The notes under the pieces: model-generated | Told to the model about the DNA's origin: nothing | Database searches by the model: none | Seen by the model: the letters and a program-made list of their open reading frames with translations, nothing else | Translations under genes and position numbers: made by a program | In this document: piece after piece, positions 15,239 through 23,100 of the stretch | Layout: the number at the start of each line of letters is the position of its first letter | Numbering within the stretch: position 1 is the stretch's first letter | Virus record (IMG/VR): IMGVR_UViG_3300048015_000344 | Coordinates: 1-27,228 of that record | Origin: a virus | Strand: one strand, 5' to 3' | DNA: 27,228 nucleotides

Positions 15239-15412
15239 GTGATCCACGGCATCCGCATGCCGATCCTGGTCCATCGCGACGAGGACGGCCCGCCCGACCT
15301 GTCCGGCTTCATCGACCCGATCCGCATTCCGGCGATCCTCGTGACGGGGACCGAACCGGCGCGTCCGCTGCGACACCCTGAAGGCACCGCGCCATGTCCG
15401 ATGTCGTCCTGA
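15239..15412 (+). CDS. Small phage tail protein of unknown function
   Basis: A 57-residue protein starting with GTG at 15239, chosen because GGAG lies 6 bases upstream; a TTG at 15224 that overlaps the previous stop is the alternative. The core reads H-G-I-R-M-P-I-L-V-H-R-D-E-D-G-P-P-D-L-S-G-F, with Ile/Leu/Val-rich strands, then A-I-L-V-T-G. It overlaps the start of the next gene by 19 bases in another frame. I do not recognise a family; the tight arrangement and ribosome-binding site support expression. Confidence 0.5.
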   Translation: MIHGIRMPILVHRDEDGPPDLSGFIDPIRIPAILVTGTEPARPLRHPEGTAPCPMSS

Positions 15413-16137
15413 TCCTCGGTCCGCTCGCCTTCCAGGATTTCGAGGTCGCTTCCGCCGTCGCGTTCGGCGGCGAGCAGCGGATCGCCGTGCACGATCTGCC
15501 GGGCGGCGGGCGCGTGATCGACGCGCTGGGCCGGGCCGAGACCGAGATCACCTTCTCCGGCATCTTCACCGGACCCGACGCGACCCTGCGCGCCCGCACG
15601 CTCGACGAGCTGCGCGCCTCCGGCGCCGTGCTGCCGCTGACCTGGGACGTGTTCTTCTACTCCGTCGTCGTGAGCCGCTTCGCCGCCGAGTATCAGAACG
15701 GCGGCTGGGTTCCCTATCGCGCTACCTGCACGGTGCTGCGCGACGAGGCGGGCGCGCTGATCGACACCGCGCTCTCGCTCGCGGGCGGCGTGCTGGCCGA
15801 TCTTGCCGGCGCAGCCTTCGCCGCGGCCGGCCTTGCCGATCTGTCGACCGCACAGGCCGCGACGGCGGCGCCCGGCTTCGCCACGCGCGGCGCCGCTGCC
15901 TACGACGCGGCGCGCGCGGGCCTGGCCGGCGCCGACCTTAGCCTCGCGGCCGCGGCGGCCGGGCCGGAATCGTCCGTGGTCGGGCTCGGGGGCGCGCTGT
16001 TCGGCACGGGCGGGCCCGCGGGCGTGGTCGCCGCGATCGGCGCCGCCGCCGACGCGTCGGGCGCGCTCGGACAGCTCGCGCTCGCGCGCGCCTTTGCCGG
16101 CCGCGCGGCCGTCAATCTGGCGAACGCGAGCACCTGA
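15394..16137 (+). CDS. Baseplate protein, Mu gp43 (DNA circulation N-terminal)-like
   Basis: A 247-residue protein. The N-terminal 115 residues form a recognisable beta domain: L-G-P-L-A-F-Q-D-F-E-V, F-G-G-E-Q-R-I-A-V-H-D-L-P-G-G, R-V-I-D-A-L-G-R ... I-T-F-S-G-I-F, then P-L-T-W-D-V-F-F-Y and W-V-P-Y-R-A-T-C-T-V-L. This is the layout of the N-domain of Mu gp43-like baseplate proteins that link tube and hub. The C-terminal half is Ala/Gly-rich and helical with low complexity. It is placed before gpX and gpD, which matches Mu gene order (43-44-45). The Mu protein's old name 'DNA circulation' does not describe its structural role. Confidence 0.75.
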   Translation: MSDVVLILGPLAFQDFEVASAVAFGGEQRIAVHDLPGGGRVIDALGRAETEITFSGIFTGPDATLRARTLDELRASGAVLPLTWDVFFYSVVVSRFAAEYQNGGWVPYRATCTVLRDEAGALIDTALSLAGGVLADLAGAAFAAAGLADLSTAQAATAAPGFATRGAAAYDAARAGLAGADLSLAAAAAGPESSVVGLGGALFGTGGPAGVVAAIGAAADASGALGQLALARAFAGRAAVNLANAST

Positions 16138-16154
16138 CAAACAGGCGATCGAAC

Positions 16155-16340
16155 ATGCGCACCATCACCATCGCCGGCGGCAACCTGTTCCGCATCGCCG
16201 CCGACCAGCTCGGCGACGCGACGCAGTGGATCCGCATCGCGGAGCTGAACGGGTTGTCCGACCCGATGATCTCGGGCGTCGTGACCCTGCTTCTGCCCGA
16301 CCCCGATCCCGGTGCCGGCGGCGGGATCGCCGCGCAGTGA
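16155..16340 (+). CDS. gpX-like LysM tail protein
   Basis: A 61-residue protein matching P2 gpX (Phage_tail_X), a small LysM-fold protein that joins hub and tube. The pattern is I-A-G-G-N-L-F-R-I-A-A-D-Q-L-G-D-A-T-Q-W, then I-A-E-L-N-G-L, then a strand L-L-L-P-D-P. It is the usual partner immediately before gpD and overlaps the gpD start as GTGA. Confidence 0.88.
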   Translation: MRTITIAGGNLFRIAADQLGDATQWIRIAELNGLSDPMISGVVTLLLPDPDPGAGGGIAAQ

Positions 16341-17455
16341 GCGGGACGCTGCTTGCGCGCGCCGACCTGCGCACGCCGCGCCTGCGCGTGCTCGCCGCCG
16401 GGCAGCCGCTCGCGGGCGTCGAATGGGCCGAGGTCACGTCCAACAACCATTACGGCGCCGACCATTTCGCGCTCGCCGTGGCGCTCGGCGCGGCCGGACC
16501 CGCCGGCGCCGCGTTCTGGGCCGCCACCGCCGACATCGCGATCGACGTGCAGTTCAGCCTCGACGGCCTCGCCTTCATCAGCCTGCTGCAAGGCAGCGTG
16601 GACACGGTCGAGCTCGACCCGGTGCGCGGCACGCTGCGCCTCGACGGGCGCGACCGCTCCGCGCCGCTGATCGAGACCCGCACGCAGGAGACCTTCGCGA
16701 ACCGCACCGCGAGCGAGATCGCCGCCATCCTCGCCGGCCGCCACGGGCTGCAGGCGCAGGTCACGGCGACGACGACGCCGGTCGGCCGCTACTACCAGGC
16801 GGAACACGACCGCATCACGCTCGACCAGTTCAGCCGCGCGACGACGGAGTGGGACCTGCTCGCCTTCCTCGCGCGCCAGGAGGGGTTCGACCTGTTCGTC
16901 TCCGGCAACACGCTGTTCTTCCAGCCGCAGTCGCCGGACGGGGCGGCGCCGCTCGCGGTGCTCACGCCCGCCGACGTGACCGACCTGCGCTGCGAGCGCG
17001 CGCTCACGCTCGCGCGCGACATCGAGGTGACGGTGAAGAGCTGGAACAGCCGCCAGCAGAACGCCTTTACGCAGACCGCGCGCGGGCCGTCGCGCCGGCA
17101 AGGCGGGAGCGGCGGCGGCACGGGCGCGGGCGGACCGCCGCAGCGCTACGTGTTCGTGCAGCCGAACCTGACGCCCGACCAGGCGCTGAAACTCGCGCAG
17201 GCGCGGCTCGCCGAGCTGTCGCGCCACGAGCGCGTGGTGTCGATCACGATGCCAGGCGAACTCGCGATCACGCCGCGCGGACGCATCGCACTCGCCGGCA
17301 CGGGCACCGCCTTCGACCAGAGCTACTACGTGGACCGTATCGCGCGACGGCTGCACGCGCATGGCGGCTTCACGCAGCATCTGCGCGCGCGCAATACCTC
17401 GCCCGCGTCCCAGGCGACGACGCCCGCCGACATCGTGGGCAGCGTCACCAACTAG
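16337..17455 (+). CDS. gpD-like baseplate hub protein
   Basis: A 372-residue hub protein (P2 gpD, Mu gp44, T4 gp27 family; 'late control protein D' is the older name). It begins with GTG at 16337 overlapping the gpX stop. The N-terminal beta domain (R-T-P-R-L-R-V-L-A-A-G-Q-P-L) is followed by the strand pair around L-L-Q-G-S-V-D-T-V-E, then the typical sequences I-E-T-R-T-Q-E-T-F-A-N-R-T-A-S-E and Q-F-S-R-A-T-T-E-W-D-L-L-A-F-L-A-R-Q-E-G-F-D-L-F-V. A Gly/Ser-rich loop lies at about 250-270, followed by a helix (T-P-D-Q-A-L-K-L-A-Q-A-R). The trimeric hub anchors the gpV spike encoded next. Confidence 0.9.
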   Translation: MSGTLLARADLRTPRLRVLAAGQPLAGVEWAEVTSNNHYGADHFALAVALGAAGPAGAAFWAATADIAIDVQFSLDGLAFISLLQGSVDTVELDPVRGTLRLDGRDRSAPLIETRTQETFANRTASEIAAILAGRHGLQAQVTATTTPVGRYYQAEHDRITLDQFSRATTEWDLLAFLARQEGFDLFVSGNTLFFQPQSPDGAAPLAVLTPADVTDLRCERALTLARDIEVTVKSWNSRQQNAFTQTARGPSRRQGGSGGGTGAGGPPQRYVFVQPNLTPDQALKLAQARLAELSRHERVVSITMPGELAITPRGRIALAGTGTAFDQSYYVDRIARRLHAHGGFTQHLRARNTSPASQATTPADIVGSVTN

Positions 17456-17479
17456 CGCCTCCATTAACGGACGAACGAC

Positions 17480-17980
17480 ATGGAACGCTTCATCAACGCG
17501 ATGAAGGCGCAGGCGGGCGCGCTCGACCAGGCGCAGGGACAGGCGCGATTCGGCCTCGTCGCGTCCGTCGATCCCGCCGCCGCGACCGCGCGCGTGACGC
17601 TGCAGCCGGAGGGCGTGCTCACCGGCTGGCTGCCGGTGCTTTCGCCCTGGATCGGGGCCGGCTGGGGGATGTCCTGCCCGCCCTCGCCGGGCGACCAGGT
17701 GCTGGTGTTGGCGCAGGAGGGCGATGCCGAGCACGGCGTGATCGTCGGCCGCGCCTTCAGCGACGCGCGGCCCGCGCCGGCCGCGCCCGCGGGCGAGCTG
17801 TGGCTCGTCCATCAGTCGGGCAGCTTCATCAAGCTCGTCGCCGACGGGACGGTGCGCGTGCAGGGCGACCTGCATGTCAACGGCGATGTCTATGACCGCA
17901 GCGGCTCGCTCGACCGGCTGCGCCGCCACTACGACGTGCACACGCATGGCGGCGGCGCGACGCCCACGCCGCAGGATTGA
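17480..17980 (+). CDS. gpV-like baseplate spike protein
   Basis: A 166-residue spike (P2 gpV/Mu gp45 type). The N-terminal OB-like domain has R-F-G-L-V-A-S-V-D and C-P-P-S-P-G-D-Q-V-L-V-L; the central region is beta-helical (S-F-I-K-L-V-A-D-G-T-V-R-V-Q-G-D-L-H-V-N-G), and near the C-terminus is V-H-T-H-G-G with His154 and His156, the H-x-H motif that binds an iron at the tip of membrane-piercing spikes. The tip sequence after it (G-G-A-T-P-T-P-Q-D) is short. It acts at the distal end of the tube and pierces the outer membrane. Confidence 0.92.
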   Translation: MERFINAMKAQAGALDQAQGQARFGLVASVDPAAATARVTLQPEGVLTGWLPVLSPWIGAGWGMSCPPSPGDQVLVLAQEGDAEHGVIVGRAFSDARPAPAAPAGELWLVHQSGSFIKLVADGTVRVQGDLHVNGDVYDRSGSLDRLRRHYDVHTHGGGATPTPQD

Positions 17981-18014
17981 GCGCCGCCCTTCCCGCGAAG
18001 GACCACTCCGAATC

Positions 18015-18392
18015 ATGACCGACATCGCGCACCAGTTCGGCTCGGACCTGACCACAGGTCCGACCGGCGACATCGCGACCGCGTCCGGCCCGTTGCTGAC
18101 GCAGCAGCGCGTGCTGCGGCGGCTGCTGACCAATCCGGGCGACTATGTGTGGCAACCCGACTACGGCGCGGGGCTGGCCGCGATGGTGGGCCAGCCCGCC
18201 GATGCGCTGCGCATCCGCGCCGTCATCCGCGGCCAGATCTTCAAGGAGCCGGCGGTCGCGCGCACGCCCGAGCCGGTGATCGACGTGCAGTCGGCGCCGG
18301 GCGGGCAGAGCGGCACGGTCGCCGTCGCCGTGCGCTACGCCGACGCCGACACTGGCCAGACGCAGATCCTGTCCCTCACCGTGGGGGCCTGA
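18015..18392 (+). CDS. gpW/gp25-like baseplate wedge protein
   Basis: A 125-residue protein of the T4 gp25/P2 gpW family. Family traits visible: an opening D-L-T-T-G-P-T-G-D-I-A-T-A-S-G; R-V-L-R-R-L-L-T-N-P-G-D-Y-V-W-Q-P-D-Y-G; and an end with strands V-A-V-A-V-R-Y-A-D. It connects the baseplate wedges to the sheath and triggers contraction. It lies between gpV and gpJ genes in standard order. The ATG at 18015 is 34 bases after the spike stop. Confidence 0.9.
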   Translation: MTDIAHQFGSDLTTGPTGDIATASGPLLTQQRVLRRLLTNPGDYVWQPDYGAGLAAMVGQPADALRIRAVIRGQIFKEPAVARTPEPVIDVQSAPGGQSGTVAVAVRYADADTGQTQILSLTVGA

Positions 18393-18395
18393 CCG

Positions 18396-19520
18396 ATGCA
18401 GCTCGAATTGCGCAATTTCTCCTCGCTCGTGCAGGGCATGGCGGCGGCCGTCCAATCCTCGGCGACGCAGCTTCTGGACCTGACCGTCGGCTCCACGCTG
18501 CGCGCGGTGCTGGAGGCGAATGCGGGCGTCGCGCTCTGGATGCAGTGGCTGATCCTGCTCGTGCTGCGCTCGACGCGCGCGGCGAGCAGCACGGGGCCGG
18601 ACCTCGACACGTGGATGGCCGATTTCGCGATCACGCGCCTTGCCGCGGTGCCGGCCACGGGCACGGTGACGCTCGCGCGCTACACGCCGGGCCTCGCTGC
18701 ACTCGTGCCCGTGGGCGCAGTCGTGCGCACCGCGGACGGCGCGCAACTGTTTTCGGTGACGCAGGACGAAGGCAATGCGGCGTGGTCGGCCGCCTCGGGC
18801 GGCTACGTGCTGGCGGCGAGCGCTGCTTCGCTCGACGTTCCGGTCGCGGCGCAAGCGCCCGGCGCGGCAGGCAACGTGCAGGCCGGATCGGTGACGCTGC
18901 TCGCGACCGCGATCCCGGGCGTCGATACCGTCACCAACGCGGCGGCCTTCGCCAACGGCCTCGATGCGGAGAGCGACAACGCGCTGCGCGCGCGGTTCGT
19001 CAACTACATCAACAGCCGCTCGCGCGCGACGCCGGTCGCGATCGGCTACGCGATCGACGGCATCCAGCAGGGCCTGCAATACGCGATCCAGGAGAATATG
19101 GACGCGGGCGGGAATGCGCGCATGGGCCATTTCGTCGTCACTGTCGACGACGGATCGGGCAGCCCCGCCGCCTCGCTGCTGACCACGGTCGCGAACGCGA
19201 TCGACGCGGTGCGCCCGGTCGGCACGAGCTTCGCCGTGCAGCCGCCGACGGTGACGCCGGTCGCGGTGTCGCTCACCGTCGCGGTGATGCCGGGCGCGCA
19301 GAAGCCGGCGGTCGCGAGCGCGGTGGGTGCGGCCATCGCGAGTTATCTGAACACGCTGCCGATCGGTGCCGCGCTGCCGCTGACCCGCATTGCGCAGATT
19401 GCCTACGGCGCGCACGAGGCGGTCGCGAACGCCGCCCAGATCACGCTGAACGGCGCCGCGGCCGACATCGCGCCCACGGTCTCGGGCGTGATCAAGGCCG
19501 GCACCGTCGTCGTCGATTGA
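18396..19520 (+). CDS. gpJ-like baseplate wedge protein
   Basis: A 374-residue protein with the J-like baseplate pattern: N-terminal helical part up to residue about 80 (M-Q-W-L-I-L-L-V-L-R-S-T-R-A-A-S), a beta core with T-G-T-V-T-L-A-R, G-A-A-G-N-V-Q-A-G-S-V, and A-E-S-D-N-A-L-R-A-R-F-V-N-Y-I-N-S-R-S-R-A-T, the best-known family segment. The C-terminal domain repeats alpha/beta units (V-A-V-S-L-T-V-A-V-M-P). It forms the baseplate periphery together with gpW and the gpI-like protein. It starts 3 bases after the gpW stop. Confidence 0.92.
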   Translation: MQLELRNFSSLVQGMAAAVQSSATQLLDLTVGSTLRAVLEANAGVALWMQWLILLVLRSTRAASSTGPDLDTWMADFAITRLAAVPATGTVTLARYTPGLAALVPVGAVVRTADGAQLFSVTQDEGNAAWSAASGGYVLAASAASLDVPVAAQAPGAAGNVQAGSVTLLATAIPGVDTVTNAAAFANGLDAESDNALRARFVNYINSRSRATPVAIGYAIDGIQQGLQYAIQENMDAGGNARMGHFVVTVDDGSGSPAASLLTTVANAIDAVRPVGTSFAVQPPTVTPVAVSLTVAVMPGAQKPAVASAVGAAIASYLNTLPIGAALPLTRIAQIAYGAHEAVANAAQITLNGAAADIAPTVSGVIKAGTVVVD

Positions 19521-19548
19521 CGCCTGCCCCATCGCAAGGACCGCCCTG

Positions 19549-20229
19549 ATGATCGGCGACATGCAGGACATGCTGGCGCGCCTGAAGGCGACGCTGCCCG
19601 CGCGCTGGTTTCCCGACGCGACCCCGCTTCTGGACGCCATGCTCGCGGGCCTCGCCGCGTCCTGGGCGTGGCTGTACGAGCTGCTCGCCTTCACCCGTGC
19701 GCAGACGCGCATTGCGACTGCGACCGGCGTGTGGCTGGACGTGATCGCGCAGGACTTCTTCGGCTCGAGCCTGTTGCGCGCGCCCGGTCAGGGCGACGAC
19801 GCCTATCGCGCCCGCATCGGCCGCGCGCTGCTGCGCGAGCACGGCACGCGCGGCGCGATCGTCGCCGTGCTGACCGACCTGACCGGCCGTGCGCCGGCCG
19901 TGTTCGAGCCCGGGCGCGTGAGCGACACCGGCAGCTGGGGCGGCCGCGGACCGGGTCAGGGCGCCTGCGCGTTCGGCTACGGCGCCGCCGGCGGCTGGGG
20001 CAGCCTCGCGCTGCCGTTCCAGTGCTTCGTCACCGCCTACCGCCCGCACGGCAACGGCATCGCCGCTGTCGCCGGCTGGGGCAGCGCCGCGGGCGGCTGG
20101 GGTGGCGGCGGGATCGAATACGCAAGCCTCGACATGGTGCAGGGCCAGGTCACCGACGCCGAGATCGCGCAGGCGGTCGCCGGCGTGCTGCCCGCGACCG
20201 CGATCGCCTGGACCCGCATCAGCAACTGA
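19549..20229 (+). CDS. gpI-like baseplate/tail fibre attachment protein
   Basis: A 226-residue protein following gpJ, the position of P2 gpI. The N-terminal helix segment R-L-K-A-T-L-P-A-R-W-F-P-D and W-A-W-L-Y-E-L-L-A-F-T-R-A-Q-T-R with G-V-W-L-D-V-I-A-Q-D-F-F is typical of this wedge/fibre-docking protein. Residues about 125-190 are Gly/Trp-rich (S-W-G-G-R-G-P-G-Q-G; G-G-W-G-S-A-A-G-G-W-G-G), an unusual stretch. The ATG has AAGGA at about 9 bases. The gpI assignment is by order and N-terminal motif. Confidence 0.75.
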   Translation: MIGDMQDMLARLKATLPARWFPDATPLLDAMLAGLAASWAWLYELLAFTRAQTRIATATGVWLDVIAQDFFGSSLLRAPGQGDDAYRARIGRALLREHGTRGAIVAVLTDLTGRAPAVFEPGRVSDTGSWGGRGPGQGACAFGYGAAGGWGSLALPFQCFVTAYRPHGNGIAAVAGWGSAAGGWGGGGIEYASLDMVQGQVTDAEIAQAVAGVLPATAIAWTRISN

Positions 20230-20246
20230 TCCCCACGGAGCGCATC

Positions 20247-21485
20247 ATGGACCGCACCCTCGTCTATCCCGGCAGCATCCCGCTCGACACCGACCTGCTC
20301 TCCGTCAACCGCAACGCCATGATCGCGATCGGCTATCTCGCGCAGGCGGTGCTCGGCACCAACACGGTGGTCGACGGCCTCGCCTGCGCGCCGACGCTGC
20401 CCGCCTCGATGACGGTCACGGTGGGGCCGGGCTCGATCACGCAGCTCGGCGTCGTCGACGCGCTCGCCTACGGATCGCTGCCGGCGGACGCGACCGATCC
20501 GCTGCTGAAGATGGGCGTCAATGTCGCGCCGACGTCGTTCACGCTGACCGCGCCCACCACCTCGGGGCAGGCGGTGAACTACCTCATCCAGGCGACGCTG
20601 CTGGAGAGCGACACGGCGCCGATCATTCTGCCCTATTACAACGCGGCCAACCCGTCGCAGCCCTATAGCGGGCCCAACAACAGCGGCGTTGCGCAGAACA
20701 CCGCGCGGCTGCAGCGCGTGTCGCTTCAGCTCAAGGCCGGCGCGCCCGCCAATGCGGGGTCGCAGGCGACGCCGCCCACCGACAATGGCTGGGTCGGGCT
20801 CTATGTCGTCACCGTCAACTACGGCCAGTCGGCGATAACCGGCGCGAGCATCGCCGCGCTGCCCGCGGCGCCGTTCGTGCCGTTCAAGCTGCCGTCGCTG
20901 CGGCCGGGCTTTGCCTCCGGGCGGCAGGTGTTCACGTCCTCGGGCACGTTCGTCGTGCCGGCCGGCGTCACGCTCGTCGAGGTGACGGTCACCGGCGGCG
21001 GCGGCGGCAGCGCGGCCTGCACCAACGGAACCTCCTCCGGCGGCGGCGGCGCGGGCGGCACCGCGATCCGCGCCTGCACCGTGACGCCGGGCTCTTCGAT
21101 CGCGGTGACGGTGGGCGGCGGCGGCGGTGGGGGCGGCGGCGGGAGCGGCGGCAACGGCGGCACGTCCTCGTTCGGCGCGTTCTGCAACGCTACCGGGGGC
21201 ACCGGGTCGAGCTCGCAGGGCTACACCGGATTTCCGTCCGGCGGCGCGGGCGGCGCGGGGGCGGGCGGCGACATCAACATCATCGGCGGCTACGGCTCGG
21301 ACGGTGCATCCAACGGCGTGGGCGGTGGCGGCGGCGCTTCGCTCTGGGGCGGCGGCGGCCGACCGGTGTCGGGCGGCGGTGCGCCGGGCAACGGGCAGGC
21401 CTACGGGTCCGGCGCCGGCGGCCCCTACAACGGCGCGTCGAATGGCTGCCCCGGCGCGGCCGGCGTCGTGATGGTCCGCTGGTAG
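20247..21485 (+). CDS. Tail fibre with Gly-rich tip domain
   Basis: A 412-residue tail fibre. Residues 1-220 form a baseplate-attachment part with [14 protein letters not shown] and a beta-type stalk. From about 225 starts [21 protein letters not shown], the entry strand of Gly-rich tip domains; then 250-410 holds long polyglycine runs (up to 10 consecutive Gly) separated by short Ser/Thr/Asn turns and ends G-V-V-M-V-R-W. Such tips, as in T4-type gp38 adhesins, probably pack polyglycine helices that display variable loops to the receptor. The start at 20247 follows an earlier, unrelated reading frame and is chosen because sequence before it is not protein-like. Confidence 0.8.
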   Translation: MDRTLVYPGSIPLDTDLLSVNRNAMIAIGYLAQAVLGTNTVVDGLACAPTLPASMTVTVGPGSITQLGVVDALAYGSLPADATDPLLKMGVNVAPTSFTLTAPTTSGQAVNYLIQATLLESDTAPIILPYYNAANPSQPYSGPNNSGVAQNTARLQRVSLQLKAGAPANAGSQATPPTDNGWVGLYVVTVNYGQSAITGASIAALPAAPFVPFKLPSLRPGFASGRQVFTSSGTFVVPAGVTLVEVTVTGGGGGSAACTNGTSSGGGGAGGTAIRACTVTPGSSIAVTVGGGGGGGGGGSGGNGGTSSFGAFCNATGGTGSSSQGYTGFPSGGAGGAGAGGDINIIGGYGSDGASNGVGGGGGASLWGGGGRPVSGGGAPGNGQAYGSGAGGPYNGASNGCPGAAGVVMVRW

Positions 21486-21538
21486 CGCGCCCCCCGTCCT
21501 GACCGCACGCACCCACCCTCGCATCCCAGGAGCGTTCG

Positions 21539-22033
21539 ATGCCCACCACGGCCACCCATGTCTGGCGCCCGAGCAGCGCGCGCGTCCTGCTGCTCGACAG
21601 TTTCGTCCCCGTGCCCCGCGGCAGCGTGGCGGTGGCGCTGCCGCCGCTTTCCTGGCCGGCCAAGGACCCGGCCGATGTGCTCGACTATCAGTTCGACATC
21701 TCGGCCGCGCTGGTCGGCAATGACGGCGATGCGATCGCCTCGCTCGACGTCACGATCAGCCCCGACGCACCGGGCGATCTGACCGTAACGGCGAGCTCGG
21801 CCGACGGCGCGGCGGCGGTGCTGTGGCTCGCCGGCGGGCAGAGCGGCACGACCTACACGGTGACGCTGGTGATCGGCACGCTCAACGGGCGGGCGGTGCA
21901 GCGCAGCGTGCTGCTGCCGGTGCTCGCGCTCTCGACGCCGGCGGCGGGCGTCGCCGACCTGACCGACGCGACCGGCGCGCCGGTGACGGACCAGAACGGC
22001 AATCCGCTGGTGCTGGCGCCCGCCGCGCCCTGA
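21539..22033 (+). CDS. Phage fibre-tail adaptor protein
   Basis: A 164-residue beta-sandwich protein. It contains [36 protein letters not shown] and a final V-L-A-P-A-A-P, the hallmarks of the small adaptor that joins fibre proteins to the tail in a group of bacterial phages. CAGGAG precedes the ATG by about 7 bases. Its placement between two fibre genes supports this role. Confidence 0.75.
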   Translation: MPTTATHVWRPSSARVLLLDSFVPVPRGSVAVALPPLSWPAKDPADVLDYQFDISAALVGNDGDAIASLDVTISPDAPGDLTVTASSADGAAAVLWLAGGQSGTTYTVTLVIGTLNGRAVQRSVLLPVLALSTPAAGVADLTDATGAPVTDQNGNPLVLAPAAP

Positions 22034-22079
22034 TCCGCCTTCGCTCCCTTCCGATCCAACCGCAAAGCGCGAGGCGCCG

Positions 22080-23087
22080 ATGCCCACCATCACGCAGTTG
22101 CCGCAGGCGACGCAGGTCAACCCGCAGGACGAGCTGCTGCTGAGCCAGAACGGCGTCGCGAGCGTCGCCACCGTCGCGACCGTTCTGACCGGGCTGCAGC
22201 CGGCGGTGATCGCGCCGACCGGGCAGTTGCTCGGGCGGGTGAGCGTCGGCCCGGGCGGGCCAGAGCCGGTGGCGGTCGGCACCGGGCTGACGCTGTCGGC
22301 GGCGGTGCTGGCGGCGACGGGCGCCGACCATGCGGGCTTCCCGCCGCAGACGAGTCTGATGGCGACCGACGAGGTGGTGCTCAACAGCGCGGGCGCGCCG
22401 CGGCGCATGGCGCTGTCCCTGCTGCGCGGGCTGTTCTCGGCCGGCAGCAACGTCGCGATCGACGCCAACGGCACGATCTCGGCGACGTCCGGCGGTGGCG
22501 GAGGCGGCGCCGGCGTGCAGGGTCCGCCCGGCCCGCAGGGTCCCGCCGGCCCGTCGGGGGCAGCGGGCGCGACCGGCCCCGCCGGTCCGGCCGGGCCGCA
22601 GGGGCCGACGGGTCCGGCCGGGCCGCAGGGGCCGACGGGTCCGGCCGGGCCGCAGGGGCCGACGGGTCCGGCCGGGCCTGCCGGCGCAACCGGCGCGGCT
22701 GGCGCCACCGGGGCAACCGGCGCGGCTGGTCCGGCGGGCGCTGTCGGACCGACGGGGCCGGCCTGGGTGCCGCCGTTCCGCGCGAGCGCGACCGCGGCCG
22801 ACACGCCCACGCTCGCCGACAGCCTCGGCTTCATCGCCTACACCGGCAGCGCCGCCGTGACCGTCACCGCGAACGATCTGGGTGCCGGGATTTCCTACAC
22901 CGTCCAGCAGCAGGGCGCGGGGCAGGTGACGGTGCAGGCCGGCACGCTGGTCGCGGGCGTCGCGGGCAGCGTCACGCTCGTCTCCGACAAGTCGCCGGCG
23001 AGTTTCACGACCGCGCGGCAGGGGGCGGCGATGACGCTCGTCTGCACCGGCGCGGGGCGCGTCTTCGTGGTCGGCAACACGCAGTAG
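22080..23087 (+). CDS. Collagen-like tail fibre protein
   Basis: A 335-residue protein. Residues 1-135 form a globular part ([18 protein letters not shown]) likely for baseplate docking. Residues 145-228 are 28 uninterrupted G-X-Y triplets, mainly G-P-A, G-P-Q, G-P-T and G-A-T, which should form a collagen-type trimer rod without hydroxyproline. The last 105 residues form a beta-rich head ([14 protein letters not shown]) that may trimerise and contact the host. Three identical 27-bp DNA repeats lie inside the triplet region, so length variation by slippage or recombination is likely. Confidence 0.85.
   Translation: MPTITQLPQATQVNPQDELLLSQNGVASVATVATVLTGLQPAVIAPTGQLLGRVSVGPGGPEPVAVGTGLTLSAAVLAATGADHAGFPPQTSLMATDEVVLNSAGAPRRMALSLLRGLFSAGSNVAIDANGTISATSGGGGGGAGVQGPPGPQGPAGPSGAAGATGPAGPAGPQGPTGPAGPQGPTGPAGPQGPTGPAGPAGATGAAGATGATGAAGPAGAVGPTGPAWVPPFRASATAADTPTLADSLGFIAYTGSAAVTVTANDLGAGISYTVQQQGAGQVTVQAGTLVAGVAGSVTLVSDKSPASFTTARQGAAMTLVCTGAGRVFVVGNTQ
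22584..22678 (+). repeat. 27-bp tandem repeat, three identical copies
   Basis: Units at 22584-22610, 22611-22637 and 22638-22664 are identical, followed by 14 matching bases. Each encodes nine residues as three G-X-Y triplets (about G-P-A, G-P-Q, G-P-T). Identity at third codon positions points to recent duplication, not selection on protein alone. Confidence 0.9.
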
Positions 23088-23100
23088 GAGACGCGCGACC

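Noticed and set aside
17877-19712. Minus-strand open frame of 611 codons opposite gpW, gpJ and gpI-like genes
   Set aside because: Composition is that of the reverse complement of a GC-rich coding frame; no ribosome-binding site or domain pattern.
22584-22678. Regular 27-bp repeats considered as a CRISPR array
   Set aside because: Repeats are contiguous with no spacers and encode collagen triplets in frame.
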